Source: Micromonospora coxensis (GTDB lineage: Bacteria > Actinomycetota > Actinomycetes > Mycobacteriales > Micromonosporaceae). From it: a stretch of DNA of 64,000 nt. The translations under genes were made by a program, and so were the position numbers. The notes under the pieces were generated by a model. That model was not told where the DNA came from, ran no database searches, and was given only the letters and a program-made list of their open reading frames with translations. This document shows, in pieces, positions 52,151-61,260 of the stretch. The stretch is from contig NZ_LT607753.1 in assembly GCF_900090295.1 (NCBI RefSeq), forward strand, positions 248,001 through 312,000. The letters run 5' to 3'. Within the stretch, counting starts at the first letter, position 1. The number at the start of each line of letters is the position of its first letter.

Positions 52151-53656
52151 TCAGGCGACCGGCGCCCCGGCGGTGCGGGTGTCGGCCGACGCCGCCGACC
52201 CGGTGGCCCGGGAGAAGCGGACCCCCTCGTCGACGAGCCGGCCGTGCTTCATCAGGATGACGTCGCGGGCGTAGTTCTGGTGGAGCCGCCACGGGGCCCG
52301 GGTGCCCTGCTTGGGCAGCACGTCGAGGCTGCGCAGCACGTACCCGGACTTCAGGTCGATCAGCGGGATCCGCGCGGCGTCGGTCGGGGCGAGCGGGGTG
52401 ACGATCTGCTGGCCGGTGTCGTCGAGGTGGCGCAGCAGCCGGTTGACGTACGTGGCGACCAGGTCCGCCTTCAGCGTCCACGAGGCGTTGGTGTAGCCGA
52501 TCGTCATGGCGAAGTTCGGCACGCCGGAGAGCATCATCCCCTTGTACGCCACGGTCCGTGCCAGGTCGACGTCGACGCCGTCGACGACGAGGCGCATGCC
52601 GCCGAGGGCGAGCAGTTGGAGCCCGGTGGCGGTGACCACGACGTCGGCGGGCAGCTCCTGCCCGGAGCCGAGCCGGATGCCGTCGGGGGTGAAGGTGTCG
52701 ATGGTGTCGGTGACCACCGCGGCGCGTCCCGCCGCCACCGCGTGGAACAGGTCGCCGTCGGGCACCACGCAGAGCCGCTGGTCCCACGGGTCGTAGCGGG
52801 GTGAGAAGTGCCGGTCCACGTCGTACCCGGCGGGGAGCCGGCCCTTCGCGGCGCGGCGCAGGAACGCCTTCACCAGCTTCGGCGCGCGCCGGCTGAGCTG
52901 GAAGTTGGCGGTGCCGAGCAGCACGTTCTTCCAGCGCACCGCCGGGTAGACGGCCTTCTCCGGCAGCCAGCGCCGCAGCGTGTCGGCGACGACGTCGCGC
53001 GACGGCAGCGAGATCACGTACGTGGGCGAGCGCTGGAGCATGGTGACGTGCGCGGCCCGCTCGGCCAGCGCCGGGACCAGGGTCACCGCGGTCGCGCCGC
53101 TGCCGATCACCACCACCCGCCGGCCGGTGACGTCGAGCTGCTCCGGCCAGTGCTGGGGGTGCACCAGCCGGCCGGTGTACGTCTCGACGCCGGGGAAGTC
53201 GGGGGTGTAGCCGGCGTCGTAGCGGTAGTACCCGGAGCAGGTGTGCAGGAACGAGCAGGTGAGCACGACGGCCTCGTCGGTGTCGTCGCGGTGGGCGTGC
53301 ACGGTCCAGCGGGCGGTGGCGCTGTCCCACTCGGCGCGCACGACCCGGTGGTGGAAGCGGATGTGCGCGTCCACGCCGTACTCGCGGGCGGTCTCGCGCA
53401 CGTACTCGCGGATGGCGTCGCCGTCGGCGATGGCCTTCGGGTTCGTCCACGGCTTGAACGCGTAGCCGAGGGTGAACATGTCCGAGTCGGAGCGGATGCC
53501 GGGGTAGCGGAACAGGTCCCAGGTGCCGCCGATCGCGCCGCGCGCCTCCAGCACGGCGAAGGTCGTGTCGGGACGGTCGCGGCGGAGGTGGCAGGCGGCG
53601 CCGACGCCGGACAGGCCGGCTCCGACGATGAGCACGTCGACGTGGTCGGAGGCCAT
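52151..53656 (-). CDS. ethA: EthA-type Baeyer-Villiger monooxygenase
   Basis: The 501-residue FAD/NADPH enzyme shows DVLIVGAGLSGVGAACHLRR, GGTWDLFRYPGIRSDSDM, the BVMO fingerprint YTGRLVHPQHWP (F-x-G-x3-H-x3-W with Tyr first), and VVVIGSGATAVTLVPALAE. The C-terminal part GMMLSGVPNFAMTIGYTNAS closely resembles M. tuberculosis EthA as I know it. It oxygenates ketones and thiocarbonyls. GGGAG precedes the ATG. It is divergent from the EthR-like gene across 113 bp that carries repeats typical of the EthR operator. Confidence 0.92.
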   Translation of the reverse strand: MASDHVDVLIVGAGLSGVGAACHLRRDRPDTTFAVLEARGAIGGTWDLFRYPGIRSDSDMFTLGYAFKPWTNPKAIADGDAIREYVRETAREYGVDAHIRFHHRVVRAEWDSATARWTVHAHRDDTDEAVVLTCSFLHTCSGYYRYDAGYTPDFPGVETYTGRLVHPQHWPEQLDVTGRRVVVIGSGATAVTLVPALAERAAHVTMLQRSPTYVISLPSRDVVADTLRRWLPEKAVYPAVRWKNVLLGTANFQLSRRAPKLVKAFLRRAAKGRLPAGYDVDRHFSPRYDPWDQRLCVVPDGDLFHAVAAGRAAVVTDTIDTFTPDGIRLGSGQELPADVVVTATGLQLLALGGMRLVVDGVDVDLARTVAYKGMMLSGVPNFAMTIGYTNASWTLKADLVATYVNRLLRHLDDTGQQIVTPLAPTDAARIPLIDLKSGYVLRSLDVLPKQGTRAPWRLHQNYARDVILMKHGRLVDEGVRFSRATGSAASADTRTAGAPVA

Positions 53657-53686
53657 GGCATCTCCCGAGGCGAGGCAGTGGACCGG

Positions 53687-53761
53687 ACACTATCCACCGC
53701 CGTCGACATGCGTCAACACCCTGTCGAGGAGGATCGACATCGTGTCGAGCGCGGGTATCAT
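53687..53761. promoter_or_regulatory. EthR-type operator and divergent promoters
   Basis: The 113-bp gap holds GTCGACA (53702), GTCAACA (53712), the perfect inverted repeat TGTCGA-N6-TCGACA (53722-53739) and another TGTCGA (53743). This is the same half-site mix as in the M. tuberculosis EthR operator, as I recall it. TATCAT at 53756-53761 is a good -10 for ethR, 8 bp before its start. TAGTGT at 53692-53687 on the minus strand may serve ethA. Confidence 0.7.
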
Positions 53762-53769
53762 CGACGCCC

Positions 53770-54426
53770 ATGACGACCGCGCGCACCCCCGCGCCGACTC
53801 GGACCGGACGCGGACGCCGCTCCGGGCGCTCGGCGGGCGACGACCGGGAGTCGGCCATCCTCGCCACCGCCGAGCGGCTGCTGGGGCAGCGGGCCTTCGG
53901 GGAGATCTCCATCGACGACCTGGCCCGTGGCGCGGGCATCTCCCGGCCGACGTTCTACTTCTACTTCCCGTCCAAGGACGCGGTGCTGCTGACCCTGCTG
54001 GACCGGGTCACCGAGGAGGCCGACCGGGCCGCCGGTGACGTGCTGGTGCACCTCGCCGACGACCCGCGCGCCCGCTGGCGGGAGCTGATCAGCCGGTTCC
54101 ACGCCACCTTCGGCGCGCACCGCGACGTGGTGCTCGCCTGCGCCGAGGTGCGCGGCACGAACGCCGAGGTGCGCCGGCTCTGGGCGACGGTCCTGGAGCG
54201 CTGGGTGCAGGCCGTCGAGGCGGCCATCGAGGCGGAACGCCGCCGGGGCGCGGCCCCGCCCGGCCTGCCCGCGCGGGACCTGGCGATCGCGCTGAACTCG
54301 ATGAACGAGCGGGTCTGGTACGCCACCTTCGCCGGGGACGGGCCGGCGGTGGCCGAGCGGGACGTGGTCGACGTGCTGCTCGACGTCTGGTTGACCGGCA
54401 TCTACCGCACCAGCACCCCGGCCTGA
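53770..54426 (+). CDS. ethR: TetR-family repressor EthR
   Basis: The 218-residue repressor closely follows M. tuberculosis EthR: RGRRSGRSAGDDRESAILAT, ISIDDLARGAGISRPTFYFY, PSKDAVLLTLLDRV and the C-terminal ligand domain with ALNSMNERVWYATFAG. EthR binds DNA cooperatively as multiple dimers to silence ethA and is released by hydrophobic ligands. Start ATG at 53770; promoter TATCAT is so close that the message may be leaderless or have a very short leader. Confidence 0.93.
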   Translation: MTTARTPAPTRTGRGRRSGRSAGDDRESAILATAERLLGQRAFGEISIDDLARGAGISRPTFYFYFPSKDAVLLTLLDRVTEEADRAAGDVLVHLADDPRARWRELISRFHATFGAHRDVVLACAEVRGTNAEVRRLWATVLERWVQAVEAAIEAERRRGAAPPGLPARDLAIALNSMNERVWYATFAGDGPAVAERDVVDVLLDVWLTGIYRTSTPA

Positions 54427-54436
54427 GCTTGCCGGG

Positions 54437-55915
54437 TCACCGGCCGCGCAGCACCGCGCCGAGGACGGCCACGCCCTCCTCGATCTCCCCCGGCGCGATG
54501 GCCGCGTAGCCGAGGACCAGCCCGGCCGGGTACGGGCGCTGGGCGTGCCAGGACAGCGGTTGCGTCTTGACGCCCCGGCGCAGCGCCTCGGCCGCGAGCA
54601 CGACGTCGGGCGGGCCGGCGGGGTAGGTGACGGTCAGGTGCAGTCCGGCCGCCGCGCCGTGCACGGTGGCCCCGGGCAGGTGCCGGGCCACCGCCCGGAT
54701 CATCGCGTCCCGGCGGCGCACGTGTCGGCGGCGCAGCAGGCGCAGGTGCCGGTCCAGGTCGCCGGAGCACATCAGCTCGGCCAGCACCAGCTGCGGCAGG
54801 ACGGCGTTGCCCAGGTCGGCCATCCGCTTGGCGGCCACCAGCGCGTCGCGCTGCCGGGGCGGCGCCAGCACCCAGCCCACCCGCAGCGCGGGGGCGAGCA
54901 GCTTGGAGACGCTGCCGGTGTACCAGACCCGCTCGGGCAGGGCGGCCCGCAGGGCCGGCACGGGCGGGCGGTCGTACCGGTGCTCGGCGTCGTAGTCGTC
55001 CTCCAGCACCAGCCCGCCGTCGCTCGCCCAGTCCCGCAGCCGGCGCCGGCGGTCGCCGTGCAGCACCACGCCGGTCGGGAACTGGTGCGCCGGGGTGAGC
55101 AGCACGGCCGGGTGCCCGGCGGCGGCCAGCGCGTCGACGCGCAGCCCGTGCCCGTCCACCGGCACCGGCGGGGTGTCCAGCCGCCAGTTGCGCAGGTGCT
55201 GGCGCACGCCGAGCGAGCCCGGGTCCTCCACGGCGACGGTGTGCACGCCCTCGTCGTGCAGGACCTGGGCGAGCAGGCCGAGGGCCTGGGAGACCCCGGC
55301 GACGACCACCACCTCGTCCGCCTCGACGCGGATCCCCCGGGTGCGGGCCAGCCGCTGGGCCACCGCGAGGCGCAGGGCGGGGGCGCCGCGCGGATCGCCG
55401 TAGCCGAGGGCGGCGGCGTCGAGGTGGCGCAGCACGACGCGTTCGGAGCGCAGCCAGGCCGCGCGGGGGAAGGCCGCCAGATCGGGGACGCCGGGCGACA
55501 GGTCGATGCGGGCCGGCGCGGTGCGCAGCGCGTCGAAGATCTCGACGCCGGGCGACGGCACGAACAGCGCCTCCGGCGGTGGCGGGGTGGGCGTGACCGG
55601 CGCGAGCGGCGCGGCGGCCGGCGCGGCGACGACGACGGTGCCGGCCCGGCCCCGGCCGGCGACGTGCCCCTCCTCGGTCAGCCGTTGGTACGCCTCGACG
55701 ACCACGCCCCGGGACACCCCGAGTTCGTCGGCGAGCACCCGGCTCGCCGGCAGCCGGGCGCCGAGCGGGACCCGTCCGTCGGCGATCGCGGCGCGCAGCC
55801 GGCCGGCGAGCCAGTCGGCCCGGCCACCGGCCGGCGCGGCCCCCACGTCGAGGTGCAGGAAGTCGGAGCCGGCCGTTATGGACCTGTCGGTCGGATCGGG
55901 TTTGGCCCTGGGCAC
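54437..55915 (-). CDS. MocR/PdxR-type GntR regulator with aminotransferase domain
   Basis: The 492-residue protein has an N-terminal GntR winged helix (about 30-100: ADWLAGRLRAAIADGRVPLG, SRVLADELGVSRGVVVEAYQ) and a fold-type I aminotransferase domain (130-490) with the PLP Lys in YTGSVSKLLAPALRVGW and DDYDAEHRY. MocR proteins sense PLP or amino acids rather than catalyse. The gene faces the LysE exporter across only 20 bp, which suggests it regulates that exporter. Confidence 0.92.
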   Translation of the reverse strand: MPRAKPDPTDRSITAGSDFLHLDVGAAPAGGRADWLAGRLRAAIADGRVPLGARLPASRVLADELGVSRGVVVEAYQRLTEEGHVAGRGRAGTVVVAAPAAAPLAPVTPTPPPPEALFVPSPGVEIFDALRTAPARIDLSPGVPDLAAFPRAAWLRSERVVLRHLDAAALGYGDPRGAPALRLAVAQRLARTRGIRVEADEVVVVAGVSQALGLLAQVLHDEGVHTVAVEDPGSLGVRQHLRNWRLDTPPVPVDGHGLRVDALAAAGHPAVLLTPAHQFPTGVVLHGDRRRRLRDWASDGGLVLEDDYDAEHRYDRPPVPALRAALPERVWYTGSVSKLLAPALRVGWVLAPPRQRDALVAAKRMADLGNAVLPQLVLAELMCSGDLDRHLRLLRRRHVRRRDAMIRAVARHLPGATVHGAAAGLHLTVTYPAGPPDVVLAAEALRRGVKTQPLSWHAQRPYPAGLVLGYAAIAPGEIEEGVAVLGAVLRGR

Positions 55916-55935
55916 CGGACCATTGTGGCAGCAGG

Positions 55936-56556
55936 GTGGACCCCGTGAGTATCGCGTTCCTGCTGGCCACGCTGGTCGTGGTCGCCACCCCGGGCACCGG
56001 GGTCGTCTACACCCTCTCCGCCGCGCTGTCGCGGGGGCGACGCACGGGGGTCGTCGCCGCGTTCGGCTGCACCCTGGCGGTGATCCCGCACCTGGTGGCG
56101 GCGGGCACCGGCCTGGCCGCGCTGCTGCACGCCAGCCCGACCGCCTTCGAGGTGCTGCGGTACGCCGGCGTCGGGTACCTGCTGTACCTGGCCCGGGTGA
56201 CCGCCCGGGACCGCGCCGGGTTCACGCCCGCCGACTCGCCGGCCGAGCGCCCCGCGTACCGGGTGATCGGGTCGGCGGTGCTGGTCAACCTGCTCAACCC
56301 GAAGCCGACGCTGTTCTTCGTCGCGTTCCTGCCGCAGTTCGTCCCGGCCGGCGCCCCGGACGGCACCGCCCGGATGCTGCTGCACGGTGTGGTGTTCATG
56401 CTGGTCACCTTCGTGGTGTTCGCCGCGTACGGCCTGTCCGCCGCCGCCGTGCGCGACCGGGTGCTCGCCCGGCCCCGGCTGACCGACTGGCTGCGCCGCG
56501 TCTTCGCCGGCTCGTTCGTCGTGCTCGGCGTCTCCCTGCTGTTCGCCGAGAGGTAG
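55936..56556 (+). CDS. LysE/RhtB-family exporter
   Basis: The 206-residue, six-helix exporter has the family pattern ATPGTGVVYTLSAALSRGRR (TPGP-like loop with Thr for Pro) and NLLNPKPTLFFVAFLPQFV. Members expel amino acids such as homoserine, threonine or cysteine. Divergent from the MocR gene; a second GTG at 55945 with AGGGTGG upstream is an alternative start. The stop is 4 bp before the next gene. Confidence 0.92.
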   Translation: MDPVSIAFLLATLVVVATPGTGVVYTLSAALSRGRRTGVVAAFGCTLAVIPHLVAAGTGLAALLHASPTAFEVLRYAGVGYLLYLARVTARDRAGFTPADSPAERPAYRVIGSAVLVNLLNPKPTLFFVAFLPQFVPAGAPDGTARMLLHGVVFMLVTFVVFAAYGLSAAAVRDRVLARPRLTDWLRRVFAGSFVVLGVSLLFAER

Positions 56557-56560
56557 GACC

Positions 56561-57259
56561 ATGCGTTTCCAGCACTCCGCCCCCGTCCGGTCGGCGCACC
56601 CGACGCTGGTGGCCGCCGCGCTCACCGCCGACGGGCTGACCCCGCACGTCGACGTGCGCGAGCCGGTGGCGCACCTGCTCGCCACCGCCCGGGACCGGCT
56701 GGCCGGCGGCCCGGAGGGCGGCCTGCCCGAGATCCGGGCCTGGCGGCGGGCCTTCGCCGCGACCGGGCTGGCGCCGACCCGCTACCGGTGCGCGGCCGAG
56801 TCGCTGCTGCGCCGGCTGCGCCGCGACGGCGACCTGCCCCGGCTGCACCCGCTGGTGGACCTGTGCAACGCGCTGTCGGCCGCGTACGCCATCCCCGTGG
56901 CCGCGCTGGACCTGGACCGCGTCGCCGGTGACCTGGTGGTGCGCCCCGCCACCGGCGACGAGGAGTACGTCACCTTCACCGGCGACGTCGAGCGTCCCGA
57001 GCCGGGCGAGGTGGTCTTCGCCGACACGGCGGGGCGGGCGCACTCACGGCGCTGGACGCACCGGCAGAGCGGCTGGTCGGCGGTGCGCGACTCGACCAGC
57101 CGGGTGCTGGTGGTGGCCGAGGCGCTGCACCCGCGCGCCGACACGGACGTGCCGGCGCTGCACGACGCCCTCACCGGCACGCTGGCCGAGGTGTGGCAGG
57201 TCGACGCGCGCGGGGCGGTCCTGACGGCCGACGCGCCGGTGTTCACCGTGTCCGGCTGA
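56561..57259 (+). CDS. B3/4 (PheRS beta-like) domain protein
   Basis: The 232-residue protein carries the B3_4 domain of phenylalanyl-tRNA synthetase beta: LPEIRAWRRAFAATGLAPTR, RYRCAAESLLRRLRRDG, LVDLCNALSAAYAIPVAALD and DSTSRVLVVAEAL. Stand-alone forms may edit mischarged tRNA or bind amino acids; the role is not settled. It starts 4 bp after lysE and is probably co-transcribed with it. Confidence 0.88.
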   Translation: MRFQHSAPVRSAHPTLVAAALTADGLTPHVDVREPVAHLLATARDRLAGGPEGGLPEIRAWRRAFAATGLAPTRYRCAAESLLRRLRRDGDLPRLHPLVDLCNALSAAYAIPVAALDLDRVAGDLVVRPATGDEEYVTFTGDVERPEPGEVVFADTAGRAHSRRWTHRQSGWSAVRDSTSRVLVVAEALHPRADTDVPALHDALTGTLAEVWQVDARGAVLTADAPVFTVSG

Positions 57260-57376
57260 GCGGGGCCACCCACGCCGCGCGACCTGATCCGTTCCGGTCG
57301 GCCGGGGTCGTGACGGCAATGGCGCGAGCGGCCCGGGGTCCGCCGGGCACCGTCTCGTCGGCGACCGGGGCGGCGC

Positions 57377-57979
57377 TCAGGCCGTCTCGCCCGGGGCGAG
57401 AGGGCGGTAGCCGGGGACCGTCTCGCCGAACCAGCCGTGCACGCTGGCCATGCCCCGCTCGTTGAGCTGGGCGTCGTGGATCGGATGTGCCCGCGCGGCG
57501 CCGACCGCCCGGGCGAAGCCGATCGCCTCGGTCAGCTTCAGCCAGGAACCCTGCGCGGGCAGCAGCAGCGTGCGCACCGGCTGCTCCGGCAGGTTCAGGG
57601 CGTCACCCGGGTGGTACACCTCGCCGTCGATGACGTACCCGAGGTTGGCGCAGTCGGGCTGGCCGTCGTGGATGACGGCGTGCCGGCCGCCCACGGCGGT
57701 GACCGTGAAGCCGGCCGCGTCGAAGCGCTGCCCGGCCCGGACCCGGGTCACCGGCAGCGGGGCCAGGGTGGGCAGGTCGGCGTCCTCGGGGGCGAACACC
57801 GGCACGCCGAGGCCGCGCAGGCGCAGCACGTCGGCGTGGTCGGTGTGCTCGTGGGTGACCAGGACGGCGTCCGCGCCGGCGAGGGCCGCCGGCTCGCTCC
57901 AGGTGCCCGGATCGACGACCAGCACCCGCCCCTCGCGTTCGATCCGGACGCAGGCGTGGGTGTACTTGGTGATCCGCAT
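57377..57979 (-). CDS. MBL-fold metal-dependent hydrolase (UlaG-like)
   Basis: The 200-residue metallo-hydrolase has MRITKYTHACVRIEREGRVL, VDPG, VTHEHTDHADV (H-x-H-x-D-H), GGRHAVI and YHPGDALNLP. The pattern resembles UlaG/RNase Z-related MBL proteins. Substrate unknown. Single gene; 117 bp to the convergent B3/4 gene. Confidence 0.9.
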   Translation of the reverse strand: MRITKYTHACVRIEREGRVLVVDPGTWSEPAALAGADAVLVTHEHTDHADVLRLRGLGVPVFAPEDADLPTLAPLPVTRVRAGQRFDAAGFTVTAVGGRHAVIHDGQPDCANLGYVIDGEVYHPGDALNLPEQPVRTLLLPAQGSWLKLTEAIGFARAVGAARAHPIHDAQLNERGMASVHGWFGETVPGYRPLAPGETA

Positions 57980-58117
57980 CGGCCGACGCTACCGCCGTGC
58001 GCGCCGCTCCCGTCGCCCCGTCCACGCCCGACTGCGCGCCGTCGTCGACCCGTGAGCGCGTCGGCGGGGCGCGCCGTGGCCCCGGCCGGGCTCCACCGGC
58101 GCCCCGCCCCGGGACGG

Positions 58118-58453
58118 TCAGGCCGAGACGGCGCCGCCGTCGTCGTCGCGCATGATCTGCTCGAACTCCCTCGGGGTGATCTCCTGCCGGCGCAGCCGGC
58201 GGGCGTTGGCGGCGAACCGGGCGATCGCCGCGCCCCGGGCCGAGTCGTCCTCGTCCTCGGCGGGCTCCGGCTCGCCGTGCAGCCGGCGCAGCGCGGCGGC
58301 CAGCTCGGCGTCGGCAGCCGGGCCGGCGCCCCAGCGGCGGGCCAGCTCGACGGTGCGGCCCAGGGTGTCCTCGCCCGGGCGCTCGGCGGCCAGGGCGGCG
58401 CGCATCATCAGGTGGAAGGTGACGGCGAGGGCGTCCGCGTCATCGGCGATCAT
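58118..58453 (-). CDS. Hypothetical helical protein
   Basis: The 111-residue acidic, all-helical-looking protein contains DDADALAVTFHLMMRAALAA and a C-terminal RRLRRQEITPREFEQIMRDD. No domain is recognised. High third-position GC and a length without interruption support it as a gene. Divergent from archease (71 bp). Confidence 0.65.
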   Translation of the reverse strand: MIADDADALAVTFHLMMRAALAAERPGEDTLGRTVELARRWGAGPAADAELAAALRRLHGEPEPAEDEDDSARGAAIARFAANARRLRRQEITPREFEQIMRDDDGGAVSA

Positions 58454-58524
58454 GGCGACGACGGTAGCGCCACAGTGCGACAGTTCCGCCGGAGCGGGCC
58501 GGGCGGGACCGGCATGATCGGGGC

Positions 58525-58938
58525 ATGGACCGAGGGCACCGCGCCGTCCCGCACACCGCCGACGTCCGCGTCGAGGCCTGGGCGCCGGACCGCGAGGGCT
58601 GCCTCGCCGAAGCGGTCGCCGCGCTGGTGGAGACCTTCGTCGACACCGCCGGCGCGCAGCCGCGCGGCGAGACGACGCTGGAGCTGCCGGCCGGCGACGA
58701 CACCGACCTGCTGGTGGGGCTCCTCGACGAGGTGATCTTCCGGTTGGAGACCGAGGGGACGCTGCCCCTGGCGACCGAGGCGCGGGCCGTCGACGGCGGG
58801 CTGCGGGTGCGGTGGCGCACCGTGGACGCCGACGCGGTGGAACTGGTCGGCGCGGTGCCGAAGGCGGTCTCGCTGCACGGGCTGCGCTTCACCGGAGACG
58901 GCGCGGGCTGGTCCTGTGCGGTGACCGTCGACGTGTGA
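58525..58938 (+). CDS. Archease
   Basis: The 137-residue protein has the archease pattern HTADVRVEAWAPDREGCLAE, AVAALVETFVD, TDLLVGLLDEVIFRLETEG and the final Asp-containing C-terminus WSCAVTVDV. Archease stimulates RtcB by promoting GTP-dependent guanylylation of the ligase. The neighbouring rtcB is convergent, 20 bp away, supporting the functional pair though not an operon. Confidence 0.92.
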   Translation: MDRGHRAVPHTADVRVEAWAPDREGCLAEAVAALVETFVDTAGAQPRGETTLELPAGDDTDLLVGLLDEVIFRLETEGTLPLATEARAVDGGLRVRWRTVDADAVELVGAVPKAVSLHGLRFTGDGAGWSCAVTVDV

Positions 58939-58958
58939 CCCGCGCCCCCGACGGGCGC

Positions 58959-60377
58959 TCAGCCCTTGACCACGCCGATCGGGACCAGTCGCGCCACCCG
59001 CCGGCACAGCCCGGCGCCCTCGGCCGCCTCGACCACCGCCGCCACGTCCTTGTAGGCCGCCGGCATCTCCTCGGCCAGGCCGCGCCGCGACGCCCCGCGT
59101 ACGGCGATGTCCCGGGCCTCGATCTCCCGGCGCGGGTCGTGCCCACGGACCGCCTTGGTGGCCTGCCGACGGCTCTGCACCCGGCCCGCGCCGTGGCAGG
59201 TGGAGGCGAAGGCCGGCGCGCCGGGCACCCCGGTCAGCACGTACGAGCCAGTGCCCATCGAGCCCGGGATCAGCACCGGCTGGCCGACCGGACGCAGGTC
59301 GTCGGGGAGGTCGGGATGCCCGGGCGGCAGGGCGCGGGTGGCGCCCTTGCGGTGCACGCAGAGCCGACGGCTCTCGCCGTCCACCCGGTGCTGCTCGATC
59401 TTCGCCAGGTTGTGCGACACGTCGTAGACCAGGTCCAGCGCGCGTCCGGTGCGGGTGGCGAAGACCCGGCGGGCCGCCTCGGCCAGCACCTGCCGGTTGG
59501 CCCGGGCGTAGTTGGCGGCGGCGGCCATCGCGCCCAGGTAGGCGCGCCCCTCGGGGGACGACACGGGCGCGCAGGCGAGCTGCCGGTCGGGCACCTCGAT
59601 GCCGTACCGGGGCATCACCTGCTCCATGGCGCGGACGTGGTCGGTGCAGATCTGGTGCCCGAGGCCACGCGACCCGCAGTGGATCATGACGCAGACCTGA
59701 CCGGGGCGCAGCCCGAACGCCGCCGCCACCGGCGCGTCGTAGACCTCCTCGACCGCCTGCACCTCCAGGAAGTGGTTGCCGGAGCCGAGGCTGCCCACCT
59801 GCTGCTGCCCCCGCTGCACGGCCCGCTCGCTGACCTGGGCCGGGTCGGCGTCGTCGACCGCGCCGTAGTCCTCGCAGCGTGCCAGGTCGCGGGCGTTGCC
59901 GTGGCCGCGTTCGACCGCGTACCGGGAGCCGCCGCGCAGCACCGCGTCGAGTTCGGCACGGTCGGCGAGCTGCCACACCGCGCCCCGGCCCATCCCCCGG
60001 GGCGTGGCGACGCTCAGGGCGTCCATCACCGCGTCGAGGACGCCGGCCAGCTCGGCCCGGTCCAGGTCGGCGGCGAGCAGCCGCACCCCGCAGGAGATGT
60101 CGAAGCCCACCCCGCCGGGCGAGACGACGCCGTCGGTGGCCAGGTCGGTGGCGGCCACCCCGCCGATCGGGAAGCCGTAGCCCCAGTGCACGTCGGGCAT
60201 GGCGTACGAGGCGCCGACGATGCCGGGCAGGGTGGCGACGTTGGCGACCTGCTCCAGCGACCGGTCCCCCGCCGCGTCGGGCAGCAGGGACCGCGACGCG
60301 AACACCACCCCGGGCACCCGCATCGGATCGTGCCGGTCGATGCGGAACCGGTACGGCGCCTCCTCGACCAGGTCCAT
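58959..60377 (-). CDS. rtcB: RNA-splicing ligase RtcB
   Basis: The 472-residue ligase joins 2',3'-cyclic phosphate or 3'-phosphate RNA ends to 5'-OH ends using GTP and Mn. Metal ligands and active residues are visible: [13 protein letters not shown] (Asp, Cys), [33 protein letters not shown], and the guanylylated His in [12 protein letters not shown]. Full length. RNA repair rather than splicing is likely in bacteria. Confidence 0.95.
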   Translation of the reverse strand: MDLVEEAPYRFRIDRHDPMRVPGVVFASRSLLPDAAGDRSLEQVANVATLPGIVGASYAMPDVHWGYGFPIGGVAATDLATDGVVSPGGVGFDISCGVRLLAADLDRAELAGVLDAVMDALSVATPRGMGRGAVWQLADRAELDAVLRGGSRYAVERGHGNARDLARCEDYGAVDDADPAQVSERAVQRGQQQVGSLGSGNHFLEVQAVEEVYDAPVAAAFGLRPGQVCVMIHCGSRGLGHQICTDHVRAMEQVMPRYGIEVPDRQLACAPVSSPEGRAYLGAMAAAANYARANRQVLAEAARRVFATRTGRALDLVYDVSHNLAKIEQHRVDGESRRLCVHRKGATRALPPGHPDLPDDLRPVGQPVLIPGSMGTGSYVLTGVPGAPAFASTCHGAGRVQSRRQATKAVRGHDPRREIEARDIAVRGASRRGLAEEMPAAYKDVAAVVEAAEGAGLCRRVARLVPIGVVKG

Positions 60378-60710
60378 GCCCCGCGGCTACCCGCCGCGCC
60401 GGCCGTCACACCTGCCGCGATCGGGGCGGGCGGGCCCGGACAGGGCTGAGCACCGGGCCGGACGGGCGCTGCCGGTAACACCGGCGCAACGGATGGGTCG
60501 GGCCGGCGACCTTTGCGACAGCCTGCCCGGCGCACGGACGGCCAACCGGGCAGCGTGTCACACCTGACGTCCTCGCGGGGACAGGTGGTGTAACAACTCG
60601 TGACCCTTCGCGTTCACACCGTCCTCCTAGGGTTTGCCCCGGCCCGGCCACACGACGGCCGGCCGTCCACCGGCCCCCACCAGGGGCCCCGCAACCGGAA
60701 GGACGTCACC
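60378..60710. promoter_or_regulatory. Upstream region of rtcB and SSI genes
   Basis: This 333-bp divergent gap has no supported gene. A TAGGGT in CTCCTAGGGTTTGCC (about 60628-60633) is a -10-like element for the inhibitor gene, 78 bp upstream. Partial palindromes ACACCTG/CAGGTGGTGT flank 60560-60595. Confidence 0.35.
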
Positions 60711-61118
60711 ATGTCCCTCGCCCGACGCGCCGCCGCCGTCGCCACGGCCGCCCTCCTCGCCGTCACCGCGGCGATGCTGCTCCCCCGGCCGGCCGAGGCC
60801 GCCCCCCGGGTCGGCCCGCACACCCCGTCGGTGCTGGTGCTGCAGACCGAACGGCAGGACGGGCAGCGCACCGCCCTGCTGCTGTGCGGCCCGACCGGCG
60901 GCACCCACCCCGACGCGGCGACCGCCTGCCGCACCGTGGCCCGCGTCGACGGCGACCTCGCCGCCCTGGAGTTCGACGAGGGGCCCTGCACCTACGAATA
61001 CGCGCCGGTCACGGTCCACGCCTGGGGGTACTGGCAGGACCGGCCGGTGAACTGGTCGGAGACGTACGGCAACCGGTGCCTGATGCTGCGCGGCACCGGC
61101 GCGCTGTTCGACTTCTGA
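60711..61118 (+). CDS. Secreted subtilisin inhibitor-like (SSI, I16) protein
   Basis: The 135-residue protein has a Sec signal peptide (MSLARRAAAVATAALLAVTA, cleavage near EAA). The SSI domain includes LLLCGPTGGTHPDAATACRT, EGPCTYEYAPVTVHAWGYWQ and a C-terminal NRCLMLRGTGALFDF. Four Cys would form two disulphides. It should inhibit extracellular serine proteases; the P1 residue in the region before WGYWQ cannot be confidently named. ATG has GGAAGG upstream. Confidence 0.9.
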   Translation: MSLARRAAAVATAALLAVTAAMLLPRPAEAAPRVGPHTPSVLVLQTERQDGQRTALLLCGPTGGTHPDAATACRTVARVDGDLAALEFDEGPCTYEYAPVTVHAWGYWQDRPVNWSETYGNRCLMLRGTGALFDF

Positions 61119-61129
61119 CCGGCAGCGGC

Positions 61130-61160
61130 GCGGCGCCCGCCCCTGGGGAGCGGGCGCCGC
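61130..61160 (+). terminator. Hairpin after SSI gene
   Basis: An 11-bp perfect stem (61130-61140 with 61150-61160) with a 9-base loop starts 12 bp behind the stop. Confidence 0.6.
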
Positions 61161-61260
61161 GTCCGGCCCTCCCCGCCGCCGGGCGCTACGCCGGCGGGCG
61201 GACAATGGGGTCGGGGCCCGACCGGCCCGGAACGCCGCGAACCGTGGGAGACCGCTCACC

